A stretch of 64,000 bases of DNA, taken from positions 62,001 to 126,000 of the forward strand of contig JAWKQE010000003.1 of the NCBI GenBank assembly GCA_041390305.1, in the 5' to 3' direction. The notes under the pieces are model-generated. The model made no database searches. It was given only the letters and a program-made list of their open reading frames with translations, and was not told where the DNA came from. Below are positions 9,272 to 17,903 of the stretch, piece after piece. Position 1 is the first letter of the stretch; every line of letters starts with the position of its first letter. This stretch comes from JACKCR01 sp041390305. GTDB lineage: Bacteria; Eisenbacteria; RBG-16-71-46; CAIMUX01. Both the position numbers and the translations under genes were made by a program.

Positions 9272-11080
9272 ATGGCCCTCGTCCTCGCACTGGGTGCGGC
9301 ACTGCGCTTCGCCGCGTTGGGTGGTGAAGGGCTCTGGTGCGACGAAGGCTACACGGCATTCGCGGTGGGTGAGCCCGTGCCCGAGTTGGTTTCCCGCCCC
9401 CTCACGGTCGATGATGCGCCACCTCTCTACTACCTGGTGGAGAAAGCGGCGGTCGCGATCGGCGGGAGGAGTGAGGCGGGGCTCCGCTTCGTTTCGGCCC
9501 TGGCCGGAGTCCTTGCGGTTGCGGTACTCGTCTGGCCCCTGCTGCGTCCCGCGCGGGTGCAGTTCCCTGAGTCCCGGGTCGCCTTCCGGGCGGCGGATCT
9601 CTGGTCCGCGGCCGTGCTCGCCCTCCTCACGACCGGGATCTTCCACGCGCGTCAGGCCCGTTCCTATTCGTTGCTGCTCCTCTTCGCGACGTGCTTCGTC
9701 CTGGCGGCACGATCCCTCCTGGTTCGGTCTGGAGTGGACGCGGACGATTCACCGAGAAGCTCGATGTCGACCGAAGCAAAAGGTCCGACAGCCGCGGATC
9801 TGCGGAATGGGCAGTGGAGTGTTCGTGGCGCCTCCGTCGCCTTCGCCGTGTTCGGCGTCCTTCTCTGCCTCACCCACAACGTGGGGATTCTCCTCGTACT
9901 CGTGAGTCTCATCCTCTGGCCGCTTGGGACCCGCGATCGGGTCACGCTTCCTGCGTGGTTCCTTCTCCACCTTCCGGCGCTCGTCGTGTGGGGTTCCTGG
10001 ATTCTTCTCGGTTCCCAGCTGGACGTGCACAATGAACTCAATCTCTGGACCCAGCACTACTGGGAGTCGCATCGCTTCTCCATGGCACCACTCTACTCCG
10101 TGGGGCTCTTCCTGCCTGGTGGATTGCCCGCGACCGACCTCGCTGTCGGCTTTGCCGTTCCTGCGAATCTGTCGCGTTTCTGGGGCGGACTCTCCATCCT
10201 CAGCGGAATCGTCTGTCTGGCGGCGGGTGTTGGAGTCGGGCGGCGTGGTCATCGTGAGCGCGAGGGTTTGGGCCGCACCGCACAGGGTGGCTCCGAGGCT
10301 GCGATGTTCCGAGTAGAGTTCGGCTTCCTCGTCCTTCCGCTTGCGCTTCTCACCCTCGTGTCGCTCGCCGTCGCTCCTGTCTACGTGCTCGGCCGGACCG
10401 ACGTGCTCGCGTATCCCGCCTTCGTCCTCCTGATGGGGAGAGGGCTCTCGCGCCTGCCGAAGTGGTGGAGCCTCGGGATTCTCGTGTTCTGGGGAGGGCT
10501 CTCGTTCCTCTCACTCGCACCGAGCTACGGCGTCCAGGGTGTCGGGTACGCGAAGGGTGCCGATCGAACATTGGCCGAGCAGCTCGGACCGGAGCTCGGT
10601 GGCACGGACTGGGTGGTGCACACGTTCATGACGTCGCCGAGCATCGAGTACTACTTGGAGCGCGATGGAGTTCGTCACGAGACAGCGTGGTTTCCACTCT
10701 CCGCGGGCCAGAACACCGCCTCGGACTACCCGACGCCAGCCGACTCGCTCGAGTCGTATGTTGCGCAGGCGCGACGTCTCCGCGACGAGATCGAGGCGGC
10801 GCTGCCGGAGTCGGGGGATGTCTGGATCTTCGGTCTCATCGCACCGGGAGCGGAGGGGAGTGCTACTCAGGTGGGCGAGTCCCGGGTCATCGACGTCGGA
10901 CAGCTCGGGTACCCGGTGAGCGTGTTCCTCTATCAACTCGTCGGCACGAAGCCGGTCCCCGTGGCTTTCATGTACCGGCAGGACTGGGTGGCGGGGGACC
11001 GGGTCGTCCTGCGCGTGCCGAAGCGGATCTGGACACCGCTGTCGGAGCTCCCCCCCGTGCGATTCGAGGTCCGGTCGTGA
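9272..11080 (+). CDS. GT-C membrane glycosyltransferase (PMT/ArnT-like)
   Basis: A ~600-residue multi-spanning protein with the signature of GT39/GT83-type glycosyltransferases that use polyprenyl-phosphate sugars. The first periplasmic loop has the acidic catalytic motif WCDEGYTAF followed by DDAPPLYYLVEKA, and the second loop has HARQARSYSLLLLF. About eight to ten hydrophobic segments follow, then a soluble C-terminal region from ~residue 400. The ATG at 9272 has a weak ribosome-binding site and truncates the first helix. The frame is open upstream to 9170 (reading RAWVLGAMALVLALG), so the true start may be a non-ATG codon earlier. The next gene, also GT-C-like, starts 13 bases after its stop, which suggests one operon for surface glycan or glycolipid assembly. 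Confidence 0.8.
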   Translation: MALVLALGAALRFAALGGEGLWCDEGYTAFAVGEPVPELVSRPLTVDDAPPLYYLVEKAAVAIGGRSEAGLRFVSALAGVLAVAVLVWPLLRPARVQFPESRVAFRAADLWSAAVLALLTTGIFHARQARSYSLLLLFATCFVLAARSLLVRSGVDADDSPRSSMSTEAKGPTAADLRNGQWSVRGASVAFAVFGVLLCLTHNVGILLVLVSLILWPLGTRDRVTLPAWFLLHLPALVVWGSWILLGSQLDVHNELNLWTQHYWESHRFSMAPLYSVGLFLPGGLPATDLAVGFAVPANLSRFWGGLSILSGIVCLAAGVGVGRRGHREREGLGRTAQGGSEAAMFRVEFGFLVLPLALLTLVSLAVAPVYVLGRTDVLAYPAFVLLMGRGLSRLPKWWSLGILVFWGGLSFLSLAPSYGVQGVGYAKGADRTLAEQLGPELGGTDWVVHTFMTSPSIEYYLERDGVRHETAWFPLSAGQNTASDYPTPADSLESYVAQARRLRDEIEAALPESGDVWIFGLIAPGAEGSATQVGESRVIDVGQLGYPVSVFLYQLVGTKPVPVAFMYRQDWVAGDRVVLRVPKRIWTPLSELPPVRFEVRS

Positions 11081-11093
11081 CCGGGGAGGGGCC

Positions 11094-12599
11094 GTGTCCC
11101 GACCCGCATTCCTGATCGGACTGCTCGCGGCCGTCCTGTTGCGCCTCGCGCTCGGTTTCCTTCCCGGATACGGTCCGGACATCGTCCAGATGAAGAGCTG
11201 GGCCTTGATGTCGGCGCGGGAAGGTGTGTCGTCCGTCTTCGAGACGACGACCTACGACTATCCGCCACTCTTCATCCTCCTCATCCGTCCGATCGGAGAG
11301 GCCTACCTGAGCCTCCATCCGGAGTTCGAGACCGCCGACGTTCGGCGGGGAGATGGCGACATCCTCGCCTTCCGGACGAAGGACGACGTGATCTATCGTC
11401 ACGGGGCGCTGCGCCCCGGTGTTCGCGCTGCTCACCCGATGCTTCCGCTGCCAGGTGATCGACTCTTCACGTTCCTGATCAAACTCCCCGGCCTGCTCTT
11501 CGACCTCGTCATCGCTGCGCTGCTCCATTCACTGGTGGGGAATCGGAGTGCAGGGGGGACGGCACGAAGATCGGTGGAGAGCGGGCGGGTAGTGGCGCTC
11601 CTCTGGCTCCTCAACCCCGCAGTGCTCTGGGACACCGCGTACTGGGGGCTTCCCGACTCGATCCACTCCGCGTTCGCCTTCGTTGCCGTCGCGCTCGCGG
11701 GAACGTCCCGGCCCGCGGGATCGTCCCGGCCCGCGGGGACGTCCCGGCCCGCGGGATCGGCTCCGATCGTGGGATCGCTTCCGCCCGCGGCAAACGAAGA
11801 CGGCCGGATTCGCATCGGGCGCCCGGTGCTTCCGCCAACGTGGCGGTCCTCGGGACGCTGGTTCCTCGCGGGTGCCGCGCTCGCGGCGGGCGTCCTGATG
11901 AAGCCGCTGGCCGCGCCCCTCGTGCCCTTGCTCATTTGGGCTGCCGTTCGTGGCGCGCGTGTTCGTGGGCTTCTTGCCCTCGCCTTCGGGGCGGGGTTGG
12001 TCGTCGTTGCGCTCTACTCACCGTTTCTCGCTTCCGGGAACGGAGTCGTGGCGGTGCAGCGGTTGTTCGCGGATCTCGACGCCATGCCCTATACGTCGAT
12101 CAACGCCCACAACCTCTGGTGGTGGTTGGGCTCGTGGCGGAACGCGAACGATCCGTTCCTCCTGGGGATGAGCGCCCGTACCGTTGGGCTCCTGGCGTTC
12201 CTGCTTCTCTACGCGGTGCTGTTGGCCACGCGCACGACCGTCGCCACCCCGCGCCGGACGGCCGACCTCGCCTTGGTCGCTGCTTCGGTTCTGGGCGTGT
12301 TCTTCCTCCTCTCGACTCACATGCACGAGAACCATCTCTTCACCGTGCTCCCGTTCCTCACCTTGCTCTCGGGCCGCAGGACCTTTCTCTGGCTCCTCGT
12401 TGCCGCCAGTCTCGGTCTTCTCTCGAATCTCGTCCTCCACGACCCCAACCTCGGCATGCCGACCTCGGCGGATGCCGCCCTGACGCCGTGGGAGTCGGCA
12501 GCGTCTCATGTGAGCACTGTCTGGATCGCGGTCACGGTGGGTTGGCTGTTCGTCGTCTCGTTGCGGCCGATCCGGGATCCGGATACGGAAACCTCCTGA
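11094..12599 (+). CDS. Membrane GT-C-type glycosyltransferase or mannosyltransferase-like protein
   Basis: A 501-residue polytopic membrane protein starting at a GTG with GGGGAGGGG upstream. It begins with a hydrophobic segment followed by GYGPDIVQMKSWALMSAREG and TYDYPPLFILL, the pattern seen in DUF2029/PIG-M-like mannosyltransferases. Later segments include LLWLLNPAVLWDTAYWGLPDSIHS and SSHMHE-like STHMHENHLFTVLPFL, typical of this fold. A cytoplasmic or periplasmic loop at ~residues 203-232 is built from an 18-bp tandem repeat (GTSRPA, GSSRPA, GTSRPA). It follows the preceding GT-C gene by 13 bases and is probably in the same operon. Donor and acceptor are unknown. Confidence 0.75.
   Translation: MSRPAFLIGLLAAVLLRLALGFLPGYGPDIVQMKSWALMSAREGVSSVFETTTYDYPPLFILLIRPIGEAYLSLHPEFETADVRRGDGDILAFRTKDDVIYRHGALRPGVRAAHPMLPLPGDRLFTFLIKLPGLLFDLVIAALLHSLVGNRSAGGTARRSVESGRVVALLWLLNPAVLWDTAYWGLPDSIHSAFAFVAVALAGTSRPAGSSRPAGTSRPAGSAPIVGSLPPAANEDGRIRIGRPVLPPTWRSSGRWFLAGAALAAGVLMKPLAAPLVPLLIWAAVRGARVRGLLALAFGAGLVVVALYSPFLASGNGVVAVQRLFADLDAMPYTSINAHNLWWWLGSWRNANDPFLLGMSARTVGLLAFLLLYAVLLATRTTVATPRRTADLALVAASVLGVFFLLSTHMHENHLFTVLPFLTLLSGRRTFLWLLVAASLGLLSNLVLHDPNLGMPTSADAALTPWESAASHVSTVWIAVTVGWLFVVSLRPIRDPDTETS
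11700..11789 (+). repeat. 18-bp in-frame tandem repeat, five units
   Basis: Five 18-base units (11700, 11718, 11736, 11754, 11772) run inside the GT-C gene. The first three are nearly identical (consensus GGAACGTCCCGGCCCGCG) and the last two are degenerate. They encode GTSRPA, GSSRPA, GTSRPA, GSAPIV and GSLPPA in a hydrophilic loop, so repeat number can vary without shifting the frame. Confidence 0.9.
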
Positions 12600-12716
12600 T
12601 TGGCGGCCGATCTTGGCGGTAGGGATTCGTTCCCTCTATAGTGACGGGTTCCCCAATGATCTCGGCGCTCCGGTCCTCCGTCTCGAGTGCGACCGCCCGA
12701 CGAACCAGGAGATGAA

Positions 12717-13127
12717 ATGTCCCACGTACCTCCAGGCTTCTCCGCCGTCACTCCCTACCTCTGTCTCCCCGACGCTCGGGGCTTCCTCGACTTCGCGGTG
12801 AAGGCGCTCGGCGCGACGATCCGGATGGATCACCGCGACGAGTCTGGGGCTCTGATCCACGCGGAGATCGAGATCGAAGGCGCCGTCCTCGAGGTCTCCG
12901 AAGCCCGTCCGGACGTGCCGGCCACCCGCACGTGCCTCCATCTGTATGTCTCCGATTGCGACGCGGTCCACGCGCGCGTCGTTGCTGCCGGCGGGGAGGC
13001 GAGCTATCCGCTGGCGGACCATCCGTATGGCGAGCGCTCGGGCGGCGTGCAGGATGCCTGGGGCAATCACTGGTTCATTGCGACGATGACGGATCTCGTC
13101 AAGCGGACGACGACGCCGAACGACTGA
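12717..13127 (+). CDS. VOC/glyoxalase-superfamily protein (PhnB-like)
   Basis: A 136-residue single-domain VOC protein starting at the ATG at 12717 with AGGAG five bases upstream. The fold landmarks are VTPYLCLPDARGFLDFAVKALGA, IHAEIEIEGAVLEVSEA, TCLHLYVSDCDAVHARVVAAGGE and the terminal YGERSGGVQDAWGNHWFIAT, which match PhnB/YdeI-like proteins of unknown substrate. It ends 11 bases before the convergent transketolase gene, with no terminator hairpin seen between them. It is not obviously tied to its neighbours. Confidence 0.85.
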   Translation: MSHVPPGFSAVTPYLCLPDARGFLDFAVKALGATIRMDHRDESGALIHAEIEIEGAVLEVSEARPDVPATRTCLHLYVSDCDAVHARVVAAGGEASYPLADHPYGERSGGVQDAWGNHWFIATMTDLVKRTTTPND

Positions 13128-13138
13128 GCGACGAACGG

Positions 13139-14119
13139 TCAGGTCGTGCTGAGCGAGGTTCCCGTGAGAAACCCCTCGATGCGCCGCCGGATCCCCGACG
13201 TGTCGAGCCCGTGAGCGGTGTCGTGTTCCTCTCCCGAACCATAGTGGCGATGCTCCGCACGTGGCACACCTAGGCCGAGGACTCTCGTGCCGGATCGGGT
13301 GACATCGGCGTGCATTCTCTGGATCGGGTCGGTACGGCCTGGGCCGGAGTGTCCGACGTTCGCCACAGCCTGCGTTACTTCCCGCGACGACGTGCCCTCC
13401 AGGTACGGCTCGACGAGTACGACGTCTCGCCGGTTGCGGGCGATGTAGGCAAGCGCGTCCACGTCGAGCGGCCGCACCGTGGTTGCATAGAAGAGATCGA
13501 CGTGCAGATCTCGAACCGCCTCGATCGTGCGGTCGAGCATAGGGCCGACCGCGATGATCGTTGCGTCGGCGTCGCTGTAGCTGCGGAGCGGGACGATCCG
13601 TCCCGGTTCGATGAGATGGGCCCGTTCGTTCTGCCGTGTGCTGAGGCGAAGGTAGGCGGGGAGGATCCGCTTCGCCTCGTGACGGAGCAGCATCTCCACT
13701 TCGTCCGGATGGCCGGGGACATGCAGGCTCCAATCGGGCAGGGAATCGAGAATCGCGATGTCACCGGGTGCCTGATGGGTTCTTCCTCCCTCGGGCCAGT
13801 CGTAGCTCGCGCCCACGGAGGCGAGGATCGCCCCGACGCCCTGGTACGAGAGGTCGAGCTTGAGTTGCTCGAACGCCCGCTCGACCAGGAACGGCGCGTA
13901 GGAGTGGAGGATCGGACGGAACCCCTCCATCGCGAGCCCCGCCGCGACTCCGACCATGGCCTGCTCGCGGATTCCTACGTTGATGGCCCGATCGGGGAAC
14001 CGTTCCAGCGTCGTCCTCATGCGGGAGGCACCGACGTCTGCGAGGACGAGGGCCGTGCGCGGATCGGAGGCGAGGAGTTCCGAGGTCACCGCGTAGAATC
14101 GATCTCTCATCGTCGGCAT
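13139..14119 (-). CDS. Transketolase C-terminal subunit
   Basis: A 326-residue protein equal to the pyrimidine-binding and C-terminal domains of transketolase. Landmarks are MRDRFYAVTSELLASDPRTALVLADVG, the cofactor-activating glutamate in NVGIREQAMVGVAAGLA, YAPFLVERAFEQLK, and the C-terminal domain VRPLDVDALAYIARNRRDVVLVEPYLEG. The ATG at 14119 follows AAAGGAG by ten bases and sits immediately after the stop of the N-terminal subunit gene, so the two form the split transketolase seen in many bacteria and archaea. Such enzymes move two-carbon units in the non-oxidative pentose phosphate pathway. Transcription probably starts at the SoxR-box promoter at 14934-14964. Confidence 0.85.
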   Translation of the reverse strand: MPTMRDRFYAVTSELLASDPRTALVLADVGASRMRTTLERFPDRAINVGIREQAMVGVAAGLAMEGFRPILHSYAPFLVERAFEQLKLDLSYQGVGAILASVGASYDWPEGGRTHQAPGDIAILDSLPDWSLHVPGHPDEVEMLLRHEAKRILPAYLRLSTRQNERAHLIEPGRIVPLRSYSDADATIIAVGPMLDRTIEAVRDLHVDLFYATTVRPLDVDALAYIARNRRDVVLVEPYLEGTSSREVTQAVANVGHSGPGRTDPIQRMHADVTRSGTRVLGLGVPRAEHRHYGSGEEHDTAHGLDTSGIRRRIEGFLTGTSLSTT

Positions 14120-14121
14120 GA

Positions 14122-14926
14122 TCAGTGGTCTCCTTTCTGTCTCACCCGGGCGACGACAGCGAGGGGGGCTCCGAGTGTCGGAGGTGGGGTCGCCTTCGGA
14201 AGCGGTCCGAGTGATGCGCGCGCGGATCCGAGCCGCGCATCGTGCTTGGCGCGAGTCTGCCCGGCGCCGCGTTGCGTAGGGGGCACCGAGAGAGCTCGTT
14301 CCAGCTCGTCGTGATCGTGGCCGTCGACGGTGCGACCGACCCAGCCTTCCGTCTCGAATCTGCGCGCGATTCCTCCGGGCCAGCCGTGCGAGGCGGAGCC
14401 GTTGTCTATGGCGACGACGGTGAGGTTGTCGAGGCCGAGACGACCCGCGACGGCGATGGCCTCGTGGTTGCTTCCCTCGTCGAGTTCGGCGTCCCCGATC
14501 AGGACGACGACCCGCGCAGCGGATCCGAGAGCGCGGAGCGCGAGCGCGCGACCGACGGCAATGGGGAGCCCGTGCCCCAAGGATCCGCTCGAGATCTCGA
14601 CACCCGGAATGAGGAGTCGATCGGGGTGGTGACCGAGCGGGGACTCGTAGCTTCCGAAGTCGTCCAGCCAGTCCGGAGGGATGAACCCCTTGGCCGCGAG
14701 GACGGCGTAGTAGGCCGTTGGACCGTGCCCTTTGGAGAGGAGGAAACTGGTCCCGGTCGTGGCGATCGGGTTCCTCCGGGAAGGTCCGGAGGATCCGGTC
14801 GTGGAGCACCCAGAGAACGTCGAGTGCGGAGGTTGCGGCATCGTCGTGCTTCTCGTCCCCCGTCATCCGGCTCATGAGGGGGAGGAGGCTTTCGTACCCG
14901 TAGTGGGTGTATGTGGTCGTGTTCAT
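14122..14926 (-). pseudogene. Transketolase N-terminal (thiamine diphosphate-binding) subunit with one frameshift
   Basis: If repaired the product is ~268 residues, the normal length for this subunit. The 5' part encodes DVLWVLHDRILRTFPEEPD...RDQF. The 3' part, in another frame, encodes SKGHGPTAYYAVLAAKGF, LGHHPDRLLIPGVEISSGSLGHGL and the ThDP motif GDAELDEGSNHEA...NLTVVAIDNGS. Removing one C from TTTCCTCCTCTCC near 14765 rejoins the frames as RDQFLLSKGHG. The defect could be a true mutation or a one-base error. The ATG at 14926 lies where a SoxR-type promoter would start transcription, so the message may be leaderless; no Shine-Dalgarno sequence is visible. The 3' end abuts the C-terminal subunit gene. 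Confidence 0.8.
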
Positions 14927-14933
14927 GTCTCAG

Positions 14934-14964
14934 ATCATGCAACTTCAAGTGCACTTGAAGTAAA
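14934..14964 (-). promoter_or_regulatory. SoxR-box promoter driving the transketolase genes
   Basis: The 18-bp perfect palindrome CTTCAAGTGCACTTGAAG (14943-14960) matches the known SoxR box, CCTCAAGTTAACTTGAGG, at all positions except the second base pair and the central pair. On the minus strand it sits between TTTACT (14959-14964, -35) and CATGAT (14934-14939, -10) with a 19-bp spacer. That is the over-long spacing typical of MerR-family promoters and of E. coli soxS. The predicted start site falls at or one base before the ATG of the transketolase N gene. The soxR gene itself lies on the other side, 60 bases away. Confidence 0.8.
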
Positions 14965-15019
14965 GTCACAAATGACACGGCTGTCACAAGTCCGGGACGA
15001 GAGATGCGAGGAGGAATCC

Positions 15020-15484
15020 ATGCCGGAGAAAGAGGGTGCGCGTGCGCTCCTCACGGTGGGGCAGTTGGCGGAAAGATGCGGAGTCCGCACGTCCGCGCTC
15101 CGCTTCTACGAGTCGATCGGACTCATCGAGTCCGTCCGTACGAGTGGGAATCAGAGGCGATACGCGAGATCCACGATCCGTCTCGTCGCCGTGATCCGGG
15201 CCGCGCAGAGCGTTGGCCTGTCCCTCGAGGAGATCAAGGAGGCCACGTCCGTGATCCCGGAGGGGCGGACTCCCACGAAGAAGGATTGGACCCGGATCTC
15301 TGCCAGGTGGCGGGCGAGACTCGACGAAAGGGTCCAGTTCCTGGAGCGGCTCCGCGACGATCTCGACCAGTGCATCGGCTGCGGATGCCTGTCGCTCCAG
15401 TCCTGTAGCCTCCTCAACCGCGGGGACAAAGCGGCCGAGAGGGGGACGGGGCCGAGGCACCTCATCGAAGGGAAACCGAACTGA
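15020..15484 (+). CDS. soxR: SoxR, redox-sensing MerR-family regulator
   Basis: A 154-residue MerR-family protein whose C-terminal CIGCGCLSLQSC provides the four cysteines of the SoxR [2Fe-2S] cluster. The N-terminal helix-turn-helix is intact (LTVGQLAERCGVRTSALRFYESIGLI, then GNQRRYARSTIRLVAVIRAAQSVGLSLEEI). The dimerisation helix is WRARLDERVQFLERLRDDLDQ. SoxR activates its target when the cluster is oxidised by redox-cycling compounds. The ATG at 15020 follows GAGGAGG by five bases. The divergent target here is transketolase rather than soxS, and the palindrome between them lies within reach for autoregulation. Confidence 0.93.
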   Translation: MPEKEGARALLTVGQLAERCGVRTSALRFYESIGLIESVRTSGNQRRYARSTIRLVAVIRAAQSVGLSLEEIKEATSVIPEGRTPTKKDWTRISARWRARLDERVQFLERLRDDLDQCIGCGCLSLQSCSLLNRGDKAAERGTGPRHLIEGKPN

Positions 15485-15658
15485 ACGATGGGGCCGGTCA
15501 CACCGGGGCAGAGGCAGGATACACGGTGCCGGATGGTCGGGGGAGGCCTGGGAAGCTCGGTACCGAGGTCCAAGGGGACTACGGACGAATCGGGGTGCGA
15601 TCGAGCTTCCTTTCCGCATGTCGTGCGCTCCGAACGGTTTCTGTCTGGAGGTATCTCA

Positions 15659-16354
15659 ATGAATCGCCTTGCGATCGCGCTCGGTCTCACGGGTCTCGCA
15701 TTCGCTGGTGCGGCTTCGGCTGCCACCTACACGATCACGGTAGAGGATCTGGTTCCCGGCGGTCCCGCCACCGGCCAGCCTCTGTCTCCCCCTGTTGCCG
15801 CCGTCCATGACGGGTCCTACTCGCTCTTCGCCGAGGGTGCGGCGGCGTCCCCGGGCCTCGAGATCGTCGCCCGGGATGGCACGCCGACGACGCTCCTGAT
15901 GGAGGCAGAAGCTGCCAGTGGAGTGAGCTACGCAACCATCGGCAGTGCTGGTCCCTTCTTCGACTCGGTGCAGTTCACGGTCGAAGGGGAAGCCGGCGAT
16001 CTGTTCTCCGTCGCCATGATGCTCGGTCGAACCAACGATCTGATCACGGGCGTGCACGACATCGTGCTTCCCTCGTCCGATACGGTCGTTCTCATGACGA
16101 ATGCGTACGACGCGGGCGTCGAGGTGAACACGGGAATGATCGAACACATTCCGTTCTACGGGAACTCCGGTGTCGGTCCCGACGAGGATGGAGTCATCAC
16201 GATGATCGGCTCCTACACCATCTTCAACGACCCCGACTTCGGTAAGCTCGACTTCACGTTCCCGCCCGCGGCGCGGATCACCATCGAGCCCGGCAACACG
16301 ACTCCGGTCGAGACGACGACCTGGGGTGCGATCAAGGGGCTCTACGCCCGCTAG
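15659..16354 (+). CDS. Secreted spondin_N-domain protein with TWGxIK tail
   Basis: A 231-residue exported protein starting at the ATG at 15659 (GGAGG seven bases upstream) with a clear signal peptide ending ASAATYT. The mature part resembles the spondin N-terminal domain found in many bacterial secreted proteins: YTITVEDLVPGGPATGQPLSPPVAAVHDG, LEIVARDGTPTTL, SVAMMLGRTNDLITGVHDI and DEDGVITMIGSYTIFNDPDFGKL. Family members are thought to mediate adhesion, but the bacterial role is not known. It ends PVETTTWGAIKGLYAR, one of the shared C-terminal tails. A strong hairpin follows at 16451. Confidence 0.75.
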   Translation: MNRLAIALGLTGLAFAGAASAATYTITVEDLVPGGPATGQPLSPPVAAVHDGSYSLFAEGAAASPGLEIVARDGTPTTLLMEAEAASGVSYATIGSAGPFFDSVQFTVEGEAGDLFSVAMMLGRTNDLITGVHDIVLPSSDTVVLMTNAYDAGVEVNTGMIEHIPFYGNSGVGPDEDGVITMIGSYTIFNDPDFGKLDFTFPPAARITIEPGNTTPVETTTWGAIKGLYAR

Positions 16355-16450
16355 GGTGGGAGCTGGCCGCGTGCTTTCGCGGGCCGCAAGAGGCGAGATC
16401 ATGGACGAACATGGTTACGCACTCGGCGGGATGGTACGGAGACTCATCAA

Positions 16451-16475
16451 CGGGATGGCCCACTGGGCCATCCCG
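16451..16475. terminator. Bidirectional hairpin terminator
   Basis: CGGGATGGCCC and GGGCCATCCCG form a perfect 11-bp stem around a three-base loop, between two convergent genes ending at 16354 (+) and 16501 (-). No T-run follows on either side, so termination is inferred from position and stem stability. Confidence 0.65.
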
Positions 16476-16500
16476 GATGGTGATCAGGCGTGGTTCCCGA

Positions 16501-16698
16501 TCAGCCGATCGAGCAGATCATGTCCTCGCCACAGCACATGGGGGACTTGACCTTGCCGTGCCCGTCAGGACAGCTCGAGATGTGGACGGTCGAGCCGTCG
16601 TCCTTCTTCAGGGTGCTGTGGACGAGCTCCTTGCCACACTTGCCACAGGTCATGCTTCCGATGCTCATTCCGCACTTCGGGCACTCGTAGATCGGCAT
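16501..16698 (-). CDS. Small zinc-ribbon protein
   Basis: A 65-residue protein. The ATG at 16698 follows GAGGAG by seven bases. It has three cysteine pairs: YECPKCGMS, TCGKCGKE, and SSCPDGHGK...PMCCGEDM. The first two form a zinc-ribbon knuckle pair, and the last CC may add a ligand. Proteins of this shape occur widely in bacteria without a defined role. It stands alone between convergent and same-strand secreted protein genes. Confidence 0.75.
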   Translation of the reverse strand: MPIYECPKCGMSIGSMTCGKCGKELVHSTLKKDDGSTVHISSCPDGHGKVKSPMCCGEDMICSIG

Positions 16699-16841
16699 TT
16701 CCAACTCCTCGTTGTCGCTGGTCCTGGGTGGCGGTCTCCACGTCGAGCCCGGCACCGGCGTCTCCGCTCGGTTTCGGGACGGAGAGCACCGGGCATCCTA
16801 CTACGTTTCCCGGCCCCACGGAAATCTCGCTTGGAGCCGCT

Positions 16842-17849
16842 TCAGCGAACGATGACGAGGCGCCCCAACGCCCGTCCACCGCTGGCCGTCCGCGCGTGGA
16901 GGTAGTAGGTGCCGGCCTCGAGTGCGCGCCCGTTCCGCGTCCTCGGTACCAGGGAGAGCTCTGTGCGGCCCGCCTCGAGAGTCCACGGCCCACCGACGCG
17001 CCGGCCGTCCGTGGAGACGAGTTCCAGTCGGGCCGGCTCACGGAGTGCCCGCGAGAGCGCGATCTCGACCCTACCAGCTGAGGACGAGGCGGGGTTCGGT
17101 GTGATGAGGAGACGCGCGCCGAGGTCGGATCCGCCTGCCCTCGAATCCGGACCCGTACCGAGGTCCGGGCCGTGCTCCTCACCGGATCCGCCCGCGGCAT
17201 CTGCGATACCTGACGATGTGGGGTCGTTGATGAAGAAGTGAGTTTCGCCGTCGTTCAGGAAGACGACCTGACGGGGGAACGTCGCGTGCTCGGGAAAGAC
17301 CCAGAGACCGGCGTCGACGAAGAGGCTGTCCGGGTGGGATACGATCTCGATCTTCGTCTCTCCCTGGCTCTCCGCGATCGCCATGAACTTCATCGAGCAG
17401 AGACGGCCCGGTCCGTCGATCGAGACGCCGTTGCAGAACAGCACGTGGGTGTACGCAACCGTCGAGTCGGTGAACGTGACGTTCTGGAAGCGGGTGATGC
17501 AGGCCTCCGTCATGAGGGGGCCTTCCGTGATGGCGACGAAGTCGAGCAGGTTTGGGTCGTACTGCAGCTTCAGCTCGTAGCCGTTGAACTGAACAGCCGT
17601 CGAATCGACTTCGAAGTGCACCATCACCATGTCGCCGATGAAGACGTCGCAGAGCTCACTGGGATCGAGGAAGCAGTGGAACTCCGGGACATCGTCTGCG
17701 TCTGCGCACGTCGCGAGAAGTGCCGAGAACACGAGCCCGGCCGGGATGGCGAGCAGGTGCCGAAGTGTCCGTGCCGAGGCCCACGGACGCCAGCGGTGCG
17801 CATGTCTCGTGATGGAGCCGATACCGGATGTCGATCGCGTGCGGGACAT
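16842..17849 (-). CDS. Exported cohesin-like protein with FlgD/T9SS-like C-terminal domain
   Basis: A 335-residue exported protein. After a long basic leader the hydrophobic segment LLAIPAGLVFSALLATCADA is the signal or anchor. Residues ~65-200 resemble a cohesin/carbohydrate-binding-like fold (VHFEVDSTAVQFNGYELKLQYDPNLL, RFQNVTFTDSTVAYTHVLF, LCSMKFMAIAESQGETKIEI). A polar linker with GSGEEHGPD leads to a C-terminal Ig-like domain, LLITPNPASSSAGRVEIALS...LELVSTDGRRVGG...AGTYYLHARTASG, the pattern of type-IX secretion/FlgD-like tails. It precedes nothing closely in its direction and follows the larger related gene at 17904 by 54 bases, so both probably share a transcript. Confidence 0.75.
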   Translation of the reverse strand: MSRTRSTSGIGSITRHAHRWRPWASARTLRHLLAIPAGLVFSALLATCADADDVPEFHCFLDPSELCDVFIGDMVMVHFEVDSTAVQFNGYELKLQYDPNLLDFVAITEGPLMTEACITRFQNVTFTDSTVAYTHVLFCNGVSIDGPGRLCSMKFMAIAESQGETKIEIVSHPDSLFVDAGLWVFPEHATFPRQVVFLNDGETHFFINDPTSSGIADAAGGSGEEHGPDLGTGPDSRAGGSDLGARLLITPNPASSSAGRVEIALSRALREPARLELVSTDGRRVGGPWTLEAGRTELSLVPRTRNGRALEAGTYYLHARTASGGRALGRLVIVR

Positions 17850-17903
17850 GCCTTCTCATCCCTTCTCGGCGGAGGGCCGAGCCCTCCGCCCCTCGGCGCT
17901 TTG

